Assembly (NCBI RefSeq): GCF_022201045.2
Contig: NC_068562.1
Location: forward strand, 10,725,001 to 10,789,000
From: Citrus sinensis
Taxonomy: Eukaryota > Streptophyta > Magnoliopsida > Sapindales > Rutaceae
Direction of reading: 5' to 3'
Length of the DNA: 64,000 nt
Positions within the stretch are counted from its first letter, which is position 1. Every line of letters starts with the position of its first letter. The notes beneath the pieces were generated by a model, which saw nothing but the letters and a program-made list of their open reading frames with translations, had not been told where the DNA came from and did not search any database. The position numbers and the translations under genes are program-made. This document shows, piece after piece, positions 13,928 to 24,937 of this stretch.

Positions 13928-13949
13928 GTCCATTATTTATAGAGTTAGC

Positions 13950-15980
13950 ATCTTATGGCAAGTCTAGTTAAATTGAAATTTTATTTATTGCATATCTTGT
14001 AATAGGAATTAATTTATTAATTCTGTAATTTAGTGAGATTCTAATTTATTAGGAATATCTGTTTCCTAATTTAATTAGATGTCTAATTTAGCAAGTCAAT
14101 TAATGATGAGATTGAAATAATAACTAGGCAACCCAAAGGGGGGGCGAATTGGGTTATTAAAAAATAAGCTAAGCAAACCACACAACAATTTAATCTAATG
14201 CATTAATGGAATCAAAAACAATAAATTCAATAAAGCATAATAATAAGAGAGTAAGGGACGAGAAAACAAACACAATGATTTTTACGTGGTTCGGCAATCC
14301 CCGCCTACGTCCATGCCTCCAAGCTCACCCGGCTTGAGGATTTTACTATTCAAGCCTCCCAATGCTTCAAGTTCCTTACAATTGACTTCCAATGTGTCAA
14401 TAAACCTTTACAACAAGAGATTATCCCCAATCTCTTAACCAAAGTGTATCATAACACTTACAACCTCTCAAGGATAAAGATTACAAATGAATTTTCTCTC
14501 ACACAATGTGTTTGATTACAAATGAATGCTCAATGTGTGAATCAATTAAAAGCTCAATAATAGTTTTATGTTCAATAGCAAGCTCAATGATAACTCTTGG
14601 ATCTCTCTTTGTTTGAATTGGATTGAGCTTATTTATAGTTAGAGCTAAAAACTAGTCATTATTGACTTTCTGCTCACTGTCGGATCGCCATTAACTAGAT
14701 GTCGAATCGCCGTTTTGACTGGTCAATATGACTGTTGGGCTAAATTTTCAAATTGTCGGATCGTCGTTAGTGTCCAGAGGCTACTCTTCAATTCTGCTCG
14801 ATGTCGGCTAGTCGTTATCAAGATGTCGGTTAGCCGTTTGCTACAGTAAATTATTTTCTAAAATTATAGTTTGACCCCAAAACTTTACATAACTGTACTA
14901 TGGCCCAAACTGTTATAAATTTTGTAAATTGATCCAATTTCAGAATCTCTAAATAATGCTTACTATTTCCAAAACTTTCTGAAATTATGATATGGCCCAA
15001 AATGCTATAAAACTTTTCAAATAAGTTCTTCTCCAAAATTTCAAGCAATACTTGTTGATTTCAAAGTTTTCAAAACTCTTTCAATTAAACCATAAACTTG
15101 AAAAACAACTAATTTCATAAAATCATTTTTTCATTAAATATAAAACCTTTATAATGTGAAAATAATGATTTATTTAAAATGTATAAAAAATAATTTGAGC
15201 TTAAAAGATTAATCATTATTAATCTTGTTTGTTATCATCAAAATCAACATTATGAAAACATATATGTTAACAGAGATTCTATAATTAGTGCATGTGATCT
15301 ATTTAGAGTAAGAAGTTGGTTCGAGCAAAACGTTTATTAAATGCTCTAGATATTTCTTGGGAGACAAGTAAGGCAAGAAGATCATATTTATTCCTATTTA
15401 GATTCATAGAAATTATAAGAGGAAAAAAACTCTTATTTGAAAAAAATTCAAGTCTTTTAAGACTTGCTATTTTAGTGAAACTCTAGTGCCTATATAAAGA
15501 GAGGTATTTCACAATTGAAGCACGCGCAACATAGAGCATAAAGCAGAGAAGCAAAATTCAGCCTCCTCCCTAGAGAATTCGGATTTGGCGTATAATGTTG
15601 TGTTGATTTGTTTTTTCATCTTCTTTTTATCTCAGTGGAGAGTCTATGTGGATCTTGGATCACTAGACGTTGAAGAGTTAAAGAATTGCTATTGATCACT
15701 TTGCGAAGTGCCTTGAGGATCGTGGATCAAGAGGGGTAGTAATTATTCAAAAGAAGCAGATTCAGTCTAAGGTTGAGTAAACTGTATAGTGATAAACTGA
15801 AAGCGAGAGTCTTGAGTTTGGTAAATCCATAAGTTGTAACATCTCAACTTAGTGAATTACTTTTCATCTGGGCGTGACCTCGTGGATGTAGAATTTATTA
15901 ATCTGAACCACATAAAAATTTTCGTGTCATTTATTTTCTGCATTTTATTGTGTTTTTAGAAAATTAATATTTTTTATGCA
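13950..15980 (+). mobile_element. Copia-like LTR remnant, interrupted by a younger solo LTR
   Basis: The right portion (15278 to about 15980) has LTR promoter architecture on the + strand: TATATAAAGAGAGG at about 15493, then the U5-type motif GTGACCTCGTGGATGTAG near 15875 and CTGAACCACATAAAAATTTTCGTG, which I know from Tnt1/Retrofit-type Copia LTRs. The left portion (about 13950-14112) is joined to it once the inserted solo LTR at 14113-15272 and one copy of its GAGAT target are removed. Outer borders, primer-binding site and a partner LTR were not found, so the limits are approximate. Confidence 0.5.
14113..15272 (-). mobile_element. Solo LTR (Copia-type) with 5-bp target-site duplication
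   Basis: The element starts TG and ends CA on either strand (TGAAATAATAAC at left, TATGTTAACA at right) and is flanked by the exact duplication GAGAT at 14108-14112 and 15273-15277. Minus orientation is indicated by ACTATAAATAAGC at about 14640 as TATA and, downstream of it, GCCGAACCACGTAAAAATC, a U5 motif of plant Copia LTRs. It is 1160 bp long, has no internal region or second LTR, and therefore looks like the product of LTR-LTR recombination. Confidence 0.8.
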
Positions 15981-16099
15981 GATGAACAATGATCGTGAAC
16001 AGTAACGGTGAACAATATTTCCAAAAATTAATTAAGTTGTTAATTTTTATTTATTTTTAATTGGCTACATCTATTTGTAATAGATCTAAATTCCTTTCA

Positions 16100-16106
16100 A
16101 TTATTA

Positions 16107-16126
<20 letters not shown>
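16100..16126. repeat. (ATT)n microsatellite
   Basis: Tandem ATT units grading into TCATTA repeats up to about 16150. Confidence 0.85.
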
Positions 16127-16141
<15 letters not shown>

Positions 16142-16604
16142 TTCATTTTCATTTTTTTATTCAAATTTCTTTTAACATTAGATTGCTATGATAATATGAT
16201 CTAAGATTGGTCCATGCCTTTAGGCATTCTTCAAATTCAATTGATGGTCAATTTAAGCGTAGCACATATAATATTCATAACCAATAAAAATAAAACTTAT
16301 ACATATATATATATATAACTTTGGACACTTTTTTTGTCTTTTCCTCTTTCTTTTTCAGATACAGCCTAATAGAAATCCCATTACCTTCTCACTCATTGAC
16401 TGATGGTAATATAATTGGTGTCAAACATGTTGTTTATACTAGAATATATTGAGTCCCACGGGAAGTTCTATAGGCTTTTTTTCTTTTTTAAATCTTAATG
16501 TGTAATGATATACTTATAAAATTGTGATTCAAAATTTGTATTTCAATTGATGAGGTATTAATAAAAATTCATCATTAGATGAGAAATGATAATGCTTAAC
16601 AGGA

Positions 16605-18351
16605 AAATACTAAATGGCAAGAGAGACGAGAGAAGGACGACTGAAACGGCAGCATTTTGTGCCCACTCTTAGAGATGGTAAAGTAACGCAGACCTTCTTG
16701 GACCTGAAAAATCTAGGTCCAGTTCAACTTGTACTGGAATAAAATAAATTTAGTATTTTGATGTAAATTTTTGAACCCGGATGATTCAGGGTCCAGATCC
16801 GAGTTTAGGTCAACTCGGAGATTTGAACCCGGACTTGGATTATTTAATTTTAAATATTTTTTAATTAATTATTATTTTTATTATTTATAAGTATACAAGC
16901 CAAAAATGAGAGAAACAAAACAAATGCTAAATCTTGCAGCAACCGTTTACTCTAATCCTATTCATTTTCCAAAATTCGACATCATCATCGCTGCTCGATT
17001 CATCATAATCCATTAATTACTAGCAGCACAACATCACCACTGTGGCCACATTTCTCTGCAAGTTTTAGGAATGGACTTGATATCAAAGTAGAGAAGTCAA
17101 GGAAGCAATTGAAGGTAAGGAAGAACATGACTAAGAAGATCTCATGTAAAGAAGATCAAGCCCCTTAAATGTTGCCAAGAAGAAGTGAGCAATTCATTCT
17201 TCTGTAGTCTCGAAGCGAATTTTCTGCAGTAGAGTTCTATAATAGTCTTTTTCTAGTATAATTTTTGAAATGAAATCTATTGTGTCATGGATTTTGGTGT
17301 TATTTGATGTTTAGTTATACTTCCAAATTTTGAGTACTCCAAAAGAAAATGGATTTATACTAAGATTTGGGTTCATGGAATCATTGCGCTTTATTCCAGT
17401 TTATTTGATTTCCAATCTTCCTCATCCTCCATAATTGTTTCAATATTTCAAGAGATCCTATGACTTTGTTCTCTTCGCTCTTGCAATTTCCAAACAACCA
17501 AAAGTGGCATTCTTGATCCTTTTTTTTAATAATTTCAGGCATTCAATATATCTATTTGGGTCTAAAACTCGTAATTTGGAAACCTGAATTTTTCCAAGTT
17601 GAACCCGTATCGATCCCGACGCTTAAAAATACGGATTTATATTCAAATCCGGTATTTTAAATTGTCATACAAGTCTAGAACTGAAAAGGCTAAAGCTGTA
17701 TCCAGACCCAAATTTTGTCATCCATACACTCTCTTTCTTCGTTTTATTATTTAAAAAATTAAAAAAAATAAATAAAAAGTTTAGAGGGAAATCGAGGAAA
17801 AATCCAAAAACAACTTATTCTCGTCACTACAATACCATATCCCATTTAGCATTTTCTCTCTCTCAAATGGCAGAACAAACAATACCACCATGAATGTAGC
17901 AGCATCTTATCACCATGAAATCGTTGGCATCCCGATGATAATGCTTACAAATGATCTATTACCCAAAAAAATAATAATAATGCAGTGACAAATAGAGCTG
18001 CCGATGTGGCATTGCCGACAATGACACGACAGCTGCCACCATGCTGATGCACCAAGCCAACACGATCACTGCCAAAGGTACTATCCAACGATCTTTCTCT
18101 CTCACTAGTACATAATCAAATTTGTGCAAAATAATTTAAAATAAAAAAAAATTAATTATGTAAGTATCGTTTCTTATCAATGATAATTCTATACAAAATT
18201 TTCAATTTTCTTATTTATGATAAGTTTTTGTATGATAACTTGATTTGAGAAAAATTAGTATTGTATGTCAAAACAACAATTTAATTCTTCTAGCATATTA
18301 TTTCTACACATAAGGTTGCCTTTTTAGTGACTAATGCTTCGATCTTGGCTG
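16605..18351 (+). repeat. MULE left terminal inverted repeat (split by a hAT insertion)
   Basis: About 690 bp of TIR when the insertion at 16670-17726 is discounted. It pairs with 22749-24385. The outer tip reads ATACTAAATGGCAAGAGAG; the inner end is GATCTTGGCTGAC. Confidence 0.82.
16670..17726. mobile_element. Non-autonomous hAT-like element in the MULE left TIR
   Basis: Comparison with the other TIR shows that CCCACTCT should be followed directly by CCTTCTTCG; here about 1.05 kb intervenes. The insert begins TAGAGATGGTAAAG and ends TTTGTCATCCATA, imperfect inverted termini of the YAGRGATGGCAAAA type common to plant hAT elements. The flanks carry an imperfect duplication around CCCACTCT / TACACTCT. 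There is no coding capacity. Subterminal text is rich in GGGTCCAGATC and AACCCGGA motifs. Confidence 0.6.
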
Positions 18352-20524
18352 ACTTAAGTTTTGACTATTTTAAATTTTTGGTAAATTGGGTAATTTTTAG
18401 CTATTGTATGTTTAGTGATCAATTTATTAGAATGTGCAGCTATCGTGGTTGTGAGGCACATACATCATTGACCAATTTGTTTGTTTTAAGGTTTTTCCGT
18501 TACTTTTTACTTTTTAGATTAGTTGAGTGTAGTACATCATGGTAGCTAAGTTTACTTATGCAAAAGAGCTTATTGATTCCTTAAGGGGTTTACTTAATTA
18601 CTTTGAACAATGAAACATGCGTTCACTACCAAAGCTAATGAATAATATATTTTGATGGGGTTATGGGAAATCGTGATCAATCTTTTCTGTAAATCTGGAA
18701 AAAAAAAGAATTGGAATATTCCTCTTGAATCTAAGTTAGAAGAAATGTTATCGTATTGACACAGGCCAGAGAATTTTGCTTTAGCTATATATAGTTCATT
18801 TAGAAACTTGGTGTTCATGCAAATATCCATTTTTCTCTCTTATACTTGTTGCCATTTATTTACAAATTAAATTGCTTCTTTTTTGTCGTCTATCATTCTA
18901 TAGAATTATCCCTAGGCTAAGATAAGATCCTGCATGATGCTTGCGTACTTTGTGCTAGGTTTTGATAAAAAATAAAATGGAAAGTGTTTTGTTTGAATTG
19001 TTACAGAGTGCTCTGTATTTTAATGCTTTGGTTTTTTTTTTTTTTGGAAATTTTAGTAGTCTATGAACAACGATGTTAGCTAGCACAAGTGAATTCAAAA
19101 CTCACTGCAAATATATAATGGATGCGGTGATTAGATGAAGTTGTTAACATCACATCTACAAAAAAATCCAAATTGCAAATTTTAGTTTTGTAGAGGTTGT
19201 AAAAACTTTCAATAGGTAGAAGATCGTAAACCCAGCAAAGAAAAAATTGACTTGTTAGAGGAGGAGGTTAGAAAATTTGCATTAGAGATTTAGTGTTTGT
19301 CCATTAAATTTCAAATGTTTCATTAAGAACTTAAGCATATGCAAGAATATGAAGTATGGAGGCGATTGCTTGATGACAAGCTTCGAAGGAGACAAACATC
19401 ACGATATAATTTCATTAGAATACTTGTGATTGTTATACTATATTTTATATTCAAGTGTTAATTTTAAGTTGTTTCAATTTATACTATGTATTGGGAAAAA
19501 ATTTGTAGACATATATAATAGTATTCTCCTTTGAAATATAAGTTTATGAGTTGTTTCACTTTATTGATTTTGAAAATAGATTCAAATTGTTGTTTTAACA
19601 CCGAAAGAATTAAAACAATCTTATAAATATTTATTGGATATCGAAATAGCATACAATGAGTACAAGCACATTCAAATTGTAATGATTTATGTCATTGAAA
19701 ATTATCAAAAAATTCATAAAAATTATAAAAAAAAACCATCGGATGAACAAAAATTATCCAAAAAAACAACAATAATGCAATGATTGATGTCAATAGAAAC
19801 ACAATATTTATATATCATTAATTCATTACTACAATTTATCGTTTTAAGCCAAATCTAACCAAAATGGTAGAGGAAAAAAAACTGAACAAAACATTGGTCA
19901 TGGCGATTGTTATCTTCAGTACATTGTTGATATAGTAACTGTTGGAAATTCTTATTTCCAGATCTTCATAGTTATCGAATGAGATGAATAATGCGATTGC
20001 AAAGTATATGGTAGGACTGGTTGCTATAATACACAAAAAAAAATCTTATTACATTTTAAAAAATTAAAAATATAAGTACACATTAAGAAATTATGATTTT
20101 AAAATGACAACTTACTGTATTCTAATTATAAGAAAATGACTGATAAATATTATTTCCACCAGCTTAGGATGGATATATAGGTACCTAAGCAAATAAAATA
20201 TATATGTAAAATCCATATTAAAAATTTAAAAAATTTAGTTCTTACATTATAGTAGTTTAAAGTCCTATAATGATTGACATTTGTATTAATAGTACTTCAT
20301 TCCTATAACATCTATATATGCTCAATAATATACTTAATTACGTATATTCAAAATAAAATAAAAGTTTAAAATAAAAATTTACAAACTTACCATAACCATT
20401 TTGCTCTCTTATGCAGAGATTTCATGAGGCACTTCATAAGACAATAGAACATTTTCTTGTAAATCTTGTAAAATTATAATGGACAATTAAACGAAGATCA
20501 AATGAAATTAGAAAACATATACTT

Positions 20525-22620
20525 ATATTTGAACAAACCTTTTTTTTTTTTGTGAAATATTTTTCCTTTGTGCAGGTTTCTTACGAATTGAAGATGATTT
20601 CTTCAGATAAGGAAGATAGCCTTTATGACGTGCCTTTTCTGGATCATTTGTTACATGTTCAACATTGTTGCTGGTATAACTTACTTCACTAGTAACAATT
20701 GTTTCCACACTTTCACAACAAATTTACTTGGATAGATATTTCATTGCTTTATTAATCCAATTCAATACAAATTTATAACTACTCTCACTATCAACAACTA
20801 TGTCTGCAACCTTAATGAAAGCAGTACAAATTTTGTTATATCTCTCTTGCTGAATGGATAAATTTTGCATACTATAATTAACTTTCACCCTACTATAGCA
20901 TCTCCTCACATCTTTCATCCACCTTAATAAAATGTATATTTCTAAAAATAATTCAACACTATTACATATCGACACTGCAAGGGCATGTCCACAAGGAATC
21001 CCCTTAGACTAAAACTTTAAACAGATACTGTTAACTTCACATTCAGCTTCTTTAAAAACAACCTTAAAAATTTTTTTTTCTTACCTTGCCCATATGATTC
21101 ATTGATTTTATAAATTGATCCCATAAAATCCAGTATATCACAATACATCGGTGATGTTAGTTCTTGTTGGATTTTTTTAGACTTAGAAATAGTGTATACC
21201 TATTTAACTTGCTTTTCCATCTCATATCTTGTTACATAAGAAGTCTTTTTGCTGAAACACTTGGCATTTGCTTACTATTTTGATTCAGCTTTACTTCTCA
21301 ACGTATTTTCATACTGCTTCACAGGTTGCTTCATATTTGTTCTTGAGTTAACAAACTCATTAAAAAAATACATTCATACTTTCACTTCGTTGAGTTGTTA
21401 ACATTCCTACCTAAAAAATTATCTTTCAAATAGCGTCGAACACAATGATGTCTTTCATCATATAAACCATTTAACTAATTGTTATCCCATAAATCATATT
21501 CATAATTATGTCATGCAAGCTTCTCAAACATAGTAGAGCTTAGCAAATCATAAACAGCAGAAAGCAACGATGAAATAAGACCTCACATTCTTTAAAAACC
21601 TCCAACTTCTCAGGCACCTTCTTCATTATATGTCGTGAACACTACCGATGTCTAGTCGTAGGAATAACATTCTTAATTGTCTTTTACATTACTTTGTCTT
21701 AGTTTGTAATAATACCAATTAGAAGAGAACCAGACATGCATAATAGATACAACTCAAATAACCACGTAAACATCTCCATATTCTCGTGTGAAATCAATCT
21801 GCATCCTAATAAACTAAACTAGCCATGATGGTGAACTATGACAAAGGAATCGAATGGCATGTGATACTTATTAGTAAGATATGTGGTATCAACTGTGATG
21901 ACATCTCCAAAATATTTGTAAACTGCCCTCCAAAATACATTCTTTAATTGATCCTACTTATCCAAATCAATGATTAAAAACAAAAAAAGAACCTCTGCCA
22001 TTTTGCTTGCTTTTTCTGAAATACTTTAAAATTGCCATAACATCTCATTCTCCAAGCTGTAATCGCCTTGCTTTGTCAACAAGATTTCCACGATCTTTTT
22101 CTAAGAATGAGACATTTTCATGCCTGAGACATTTTCATGCCCATCAGCTTCAACAACAATAGAATTAAAATTTTGGGCAACATTAACTCCCACATAATCA
22201 TTCATTTCTATATGTTTGTTTGCACTTACACTAATTCTGCAGTTGCAAGGGAAATAGCCAGCTTTGTCTGGACTCAATTCATGATTGCATCGAAGGTTTA
22301 AAATTTGAAGAACTTATTTTCTATCTTCATTTAGAAAACCTCCTATTTTAGCATCACAAACATTTTTCAAAATAGGTTTAGGCTTCAACACATTAGTAGA
22401 TCTACATTCTGAATTATCGCTAGGGCCACATGTAAATGTTGCGTATTTTACAATCTCATCACTCTCTTTCTTACTAGTTCGCACTTTCAGAGGAAACTCT
22501 TCTTATTTACCATAGGCTTTGTAAAATGTAAACATTTTCTCATGATTATCGAATAACATCCCAAGAGTTGGCTCATATTTTTTTTGTTGTACATCTTCAA
22601 TCGTATGATCATTTCTAAAT
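20525..22620 (-). pseudogene. FAR1-type MULE transposase, degenerate
   Basis: Conceptual minus-strand translation through many stops and small frameshifts shows the family order: an N-terminal FAR1 DNA-binding region (EPTLGMLFDNHEKMFTFYKAYG near 22560, then CDAKIGGF), the transposase core (KYFGDVITVDTTYLTNKYHMPF, LLGCRLISHENMEMFTWLFE near 21850, then TRHR-CSRHIMKKVPEKL near 21630), TTQRSESMNVFF near 21390, and C-terminal blocks (KVNYS..RYNKICTAF..VADIV at 20724-20975; a basic KKR-rich tail to about 20525). It once moved this MULE by cutting at its TIRs. The same family gave rise to the domesticated FHY3/FAR1 light-signalling factors, but this copy is riddled with stops and lies inside TIRs, so it is a dead transposase. 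Confidence 0.85.
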
Positions 22621-22748
22621 TTTCCATTTCTATAAAATAATTAACATTTGTATTAAGAATAAGTAATTATAAATTTTTACAAAATTTTTGTCTAGCAAAA
22701 ATTTAATCCATTAAATTTCCAACAATTTAACTATAAAAAAATTCTCAA

Positions 22749-24385
22749 TCAGCCAAGATCGAAGCATTACTAGGGATGGCAAAAATCCCCACGGGGACGG
22801 GTACTCTCGGGGATTTTCTCCATTCGGGGAGGGTATGGGGATAATTTTATACCCAATTTCTTATTCGGGGAGGGGACGGGGATGAGGTGGAATCCCCATC
22901 CCCTACCCATTTCCCCATTTTAATTTTTTAAAATTACTAGTAAATAAATAATAAAATTTAAATTATAAAATTATAAATATTGGTAAAAATAAAAAATATC
23001 AAAATATTTATATTATTAAACTTTTAGGCCTAATTAACTAATTAAAGTCCTAAATTTTTATTTAGGACATTAAAAAGACCGAGTAGATTCTAATAGCCAA
23101 ACATTTTTTTTTAATTTTAATACTCTTTAAATATTTTAAACTTAAATCTATTTTTTATTTATTTTTAGATGTTATAATTACCCACAACGAATCACAATTT
23201 TAATATCTAATCTAATCTAATCTAATATTTGCTTTTGATTTGCTCCGATTTAACTATTGTGTTGTAAATGGAATAGTCCACATTTATAAAGTGCCCACGC
23301 CACCATTGAAAAAGTTAATTTTGAATCTAAATTCGATTTTATTTGTAATAATTTTGTATTAGACTATTAATTTGTTCACGATAGTTTGTAAAAGAAGTTT
23401 GTATCCCTTGCATGTTGCGTTATTTACTAATTTAATGTATGTGACTTTTGTAATAGATATTAATGTAAGATATATTTCGAACTTTACTTTTATTTGAATT
23501 TTTTATTTTAATATGATTAACACAAAATCGAAAAAAAAAATGTATTAGTTATTCGGGAATCGGGGACCCTCGGAGATCCCCAGTTATTATTCGGGGAGGA
23601 GATCATGATTCTCTCAAGTAATTCTGACGGGGACATGGAGGAGACAGGGAGGGAACGGGGACATACGCAAAATATCGGAGATGGATACGGGGAGATCGCT
23701 CCCCTCCCCTCCCCTCCCTTCCCCTCCCCATTGCCATCCCTAAGCATTACTCGCTAAAAAGGTAACCTTAGGTGCAGAAATAATATTTTGGCAGACAATA
23801 TTAATTCTCCCGAATCAAGTTATCATACGAAAACTTACCATAGATCATAAAATCGAAAATTTTGTACAGAATTATCATTTATCAAAAATAACGCTTGCAA
23901 AATTGAAATTTGCACAAATTTGATTATGCACAAGAGAGAGAGAGAGATTGTTAAATGAGACCTTTGGCAATGACCGTGTCAACGTGGTGGCAACGATCAT
24001 GTCATCATTAGCGGTGCCACACTGACAGCTTTGTTCGTCACTGCCTCTGTTCTTTATTGCATTATATTTTTTCGGGTAACAGATTGTTTATAAGCGTCAT
24101 CGTCGGAATGCCAGCAGTGTTGAGAGCACCGTTGGTGATAAGATGCAGCTACTTTCATGGTGGTGTTGGTTTGTTTTGTCGTTTGAGAGAGGGAAAATGC
24201 TAAATCAGATGTGGTGTTGGAGTGACGAGGATGGAGATAAGCTGCTTTTGGATTTTCCCTCAATTTTTCTCTAATTTGTTATTATTTTTAAATAATAAAA
24301 CGAAGAAGGAGAGTGGGCACAAAAATGACACCATGTGCTATAGTTTCTGTCGTCCCTCTCTCGTCACTTTTGCTATTTAGCAACA
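22749..24385 (-). repeat. MULE right terminal inverted repeat (split by a hAT insertion)
   Basis: About 660 bp of TIR once the insertion at 22771-23742 is removed; mirror image of 16605-18351. The tip reads GTCACTTTTGCTATTTAGCAAC. Confidence 0.82.
22771..23742. mobile_element. Non-autonomous hAT element in the MULE right TIR, perfect 8-bp TSD
   Basis: The 972-bp element starts TAGGGATGGCAA and ends TTGCCATCCCTA, a perfect 12-bp inverted terminus, and is bracketed by the exact 8-bp duplication AGCATTAC (22763-22770 and 23743-23750). The intact site is visible in the opposite TIR (CTAATGCTTCGATC at about 18331). An 8-bp TSD with this terminus is the hAT signature. Subterminal repeats of GGGGA/TCCCC lie at both ends; the interior is AT-rich and has no coding capacity. 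Confidence 0.92.
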
Positions 24386-24937
24386 CTTGACTCAATAACT
24401 AACTATTATTTGAGCTCATATGATAGTGACATATCATTTTTCACATTAGTTAAAATACAAATTTGGTATCTTAACTCTATAAATTTACCATTATTGAATA
24501 TGTAATATCATATATTTTGAGTTATTTAAATCTATTTTTATGACTTTTTGGCAACCACCGGTTTGTTTTGATTTTTTGACAAGCAACGAAGTCTGCCTTT
24601 TAATTGTTTTTCATATGAGATTTATATCACATTGATTTAATGTATTGAAGCAAGATTTTGGTGTCAAAAATGCTTCTGTAGCTTAACCCAATGCTTTAGC
24701 TGATCATTTTCACATAAGTAAAATACCTCATCCATTTATATTCAAGATCATAAGAAGTATCTATCAATTTTTCACAATAAAGTTAAAAATATGTATCATA
24801 AAACCAAAGTCTATACATTAAATATTTAGAAGACAGCACTTCATAGTTGAAAATAAACCACAGAAAAGATTAATTTGGATTATGTTTACAAAAGCTCATT
24901 CTGCAGTTAGCAATGTTTGATAGACCACAAAAGGTTA
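24386..24937. other. Intergenic, downstream of the DUF2921 gene
   Basis: AT-rich DNA between the MULE tip and the DUF2921 stop codon. The right part is presumably the 3' UTR of that gene. Nothing else was recognised. Confidence 0.5.

Larger units (their letters stand above)
7985..13949. other. Gene-free AT-rich intergenic region
   Basis: No exon series, conserved motif or RNA gene was recognised. The stretch holds long A/T tracts, short unsupported frames, one perfect hairpin (10611-10655) inside a diffuse inverted-repeat zone (about 10430-10700), and diverged MITE-like sequence around 11400-11580 (CATTTGGGATTACATTGG start). A TATA-rich stretch at 9061-9075 is not followed by a recognisable gene. 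Confidence 0.6.
16605..24385 (-). mobile_element. Mutator-like element (MULE) with long inverted repeats and dead FAR1-type transposase
   Basis: Reverse-complementing the DNA at about 22749-24385 reproduces, with substitutions and indels, the DNA at about 16605-18351. Shared landmarks: CTAAATRGCAARAGWGACGAGAGARGGACGAC at the outer tips, GTGCCCACTCT, CATCTTATCACC, CATAATCAAATTTGTGCAAA, GATAACTTGATT, and GCTTCGATCTTGGCTGA at the inner ends. Between them lies a degenerate FAR1/MURA-type transposase on the minus strand. Long TIRs plus this transposase define a MULE. A 9-bp target duplication could not be fixed; the tips are accurate to a few bases only. Each TIR carries a separate hAT-like insertion, and the opposite TIR provides the empty site for each. 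Confidence 0.85.

Noticed and set aside
16605..16613. 9-bp target duplication of the MULE (CTTAACAGG versus CTTGACTCA)
   Set aside because: Only about five of nine positions agree and the tips cannot be fixed exactly, so it is not claimed.
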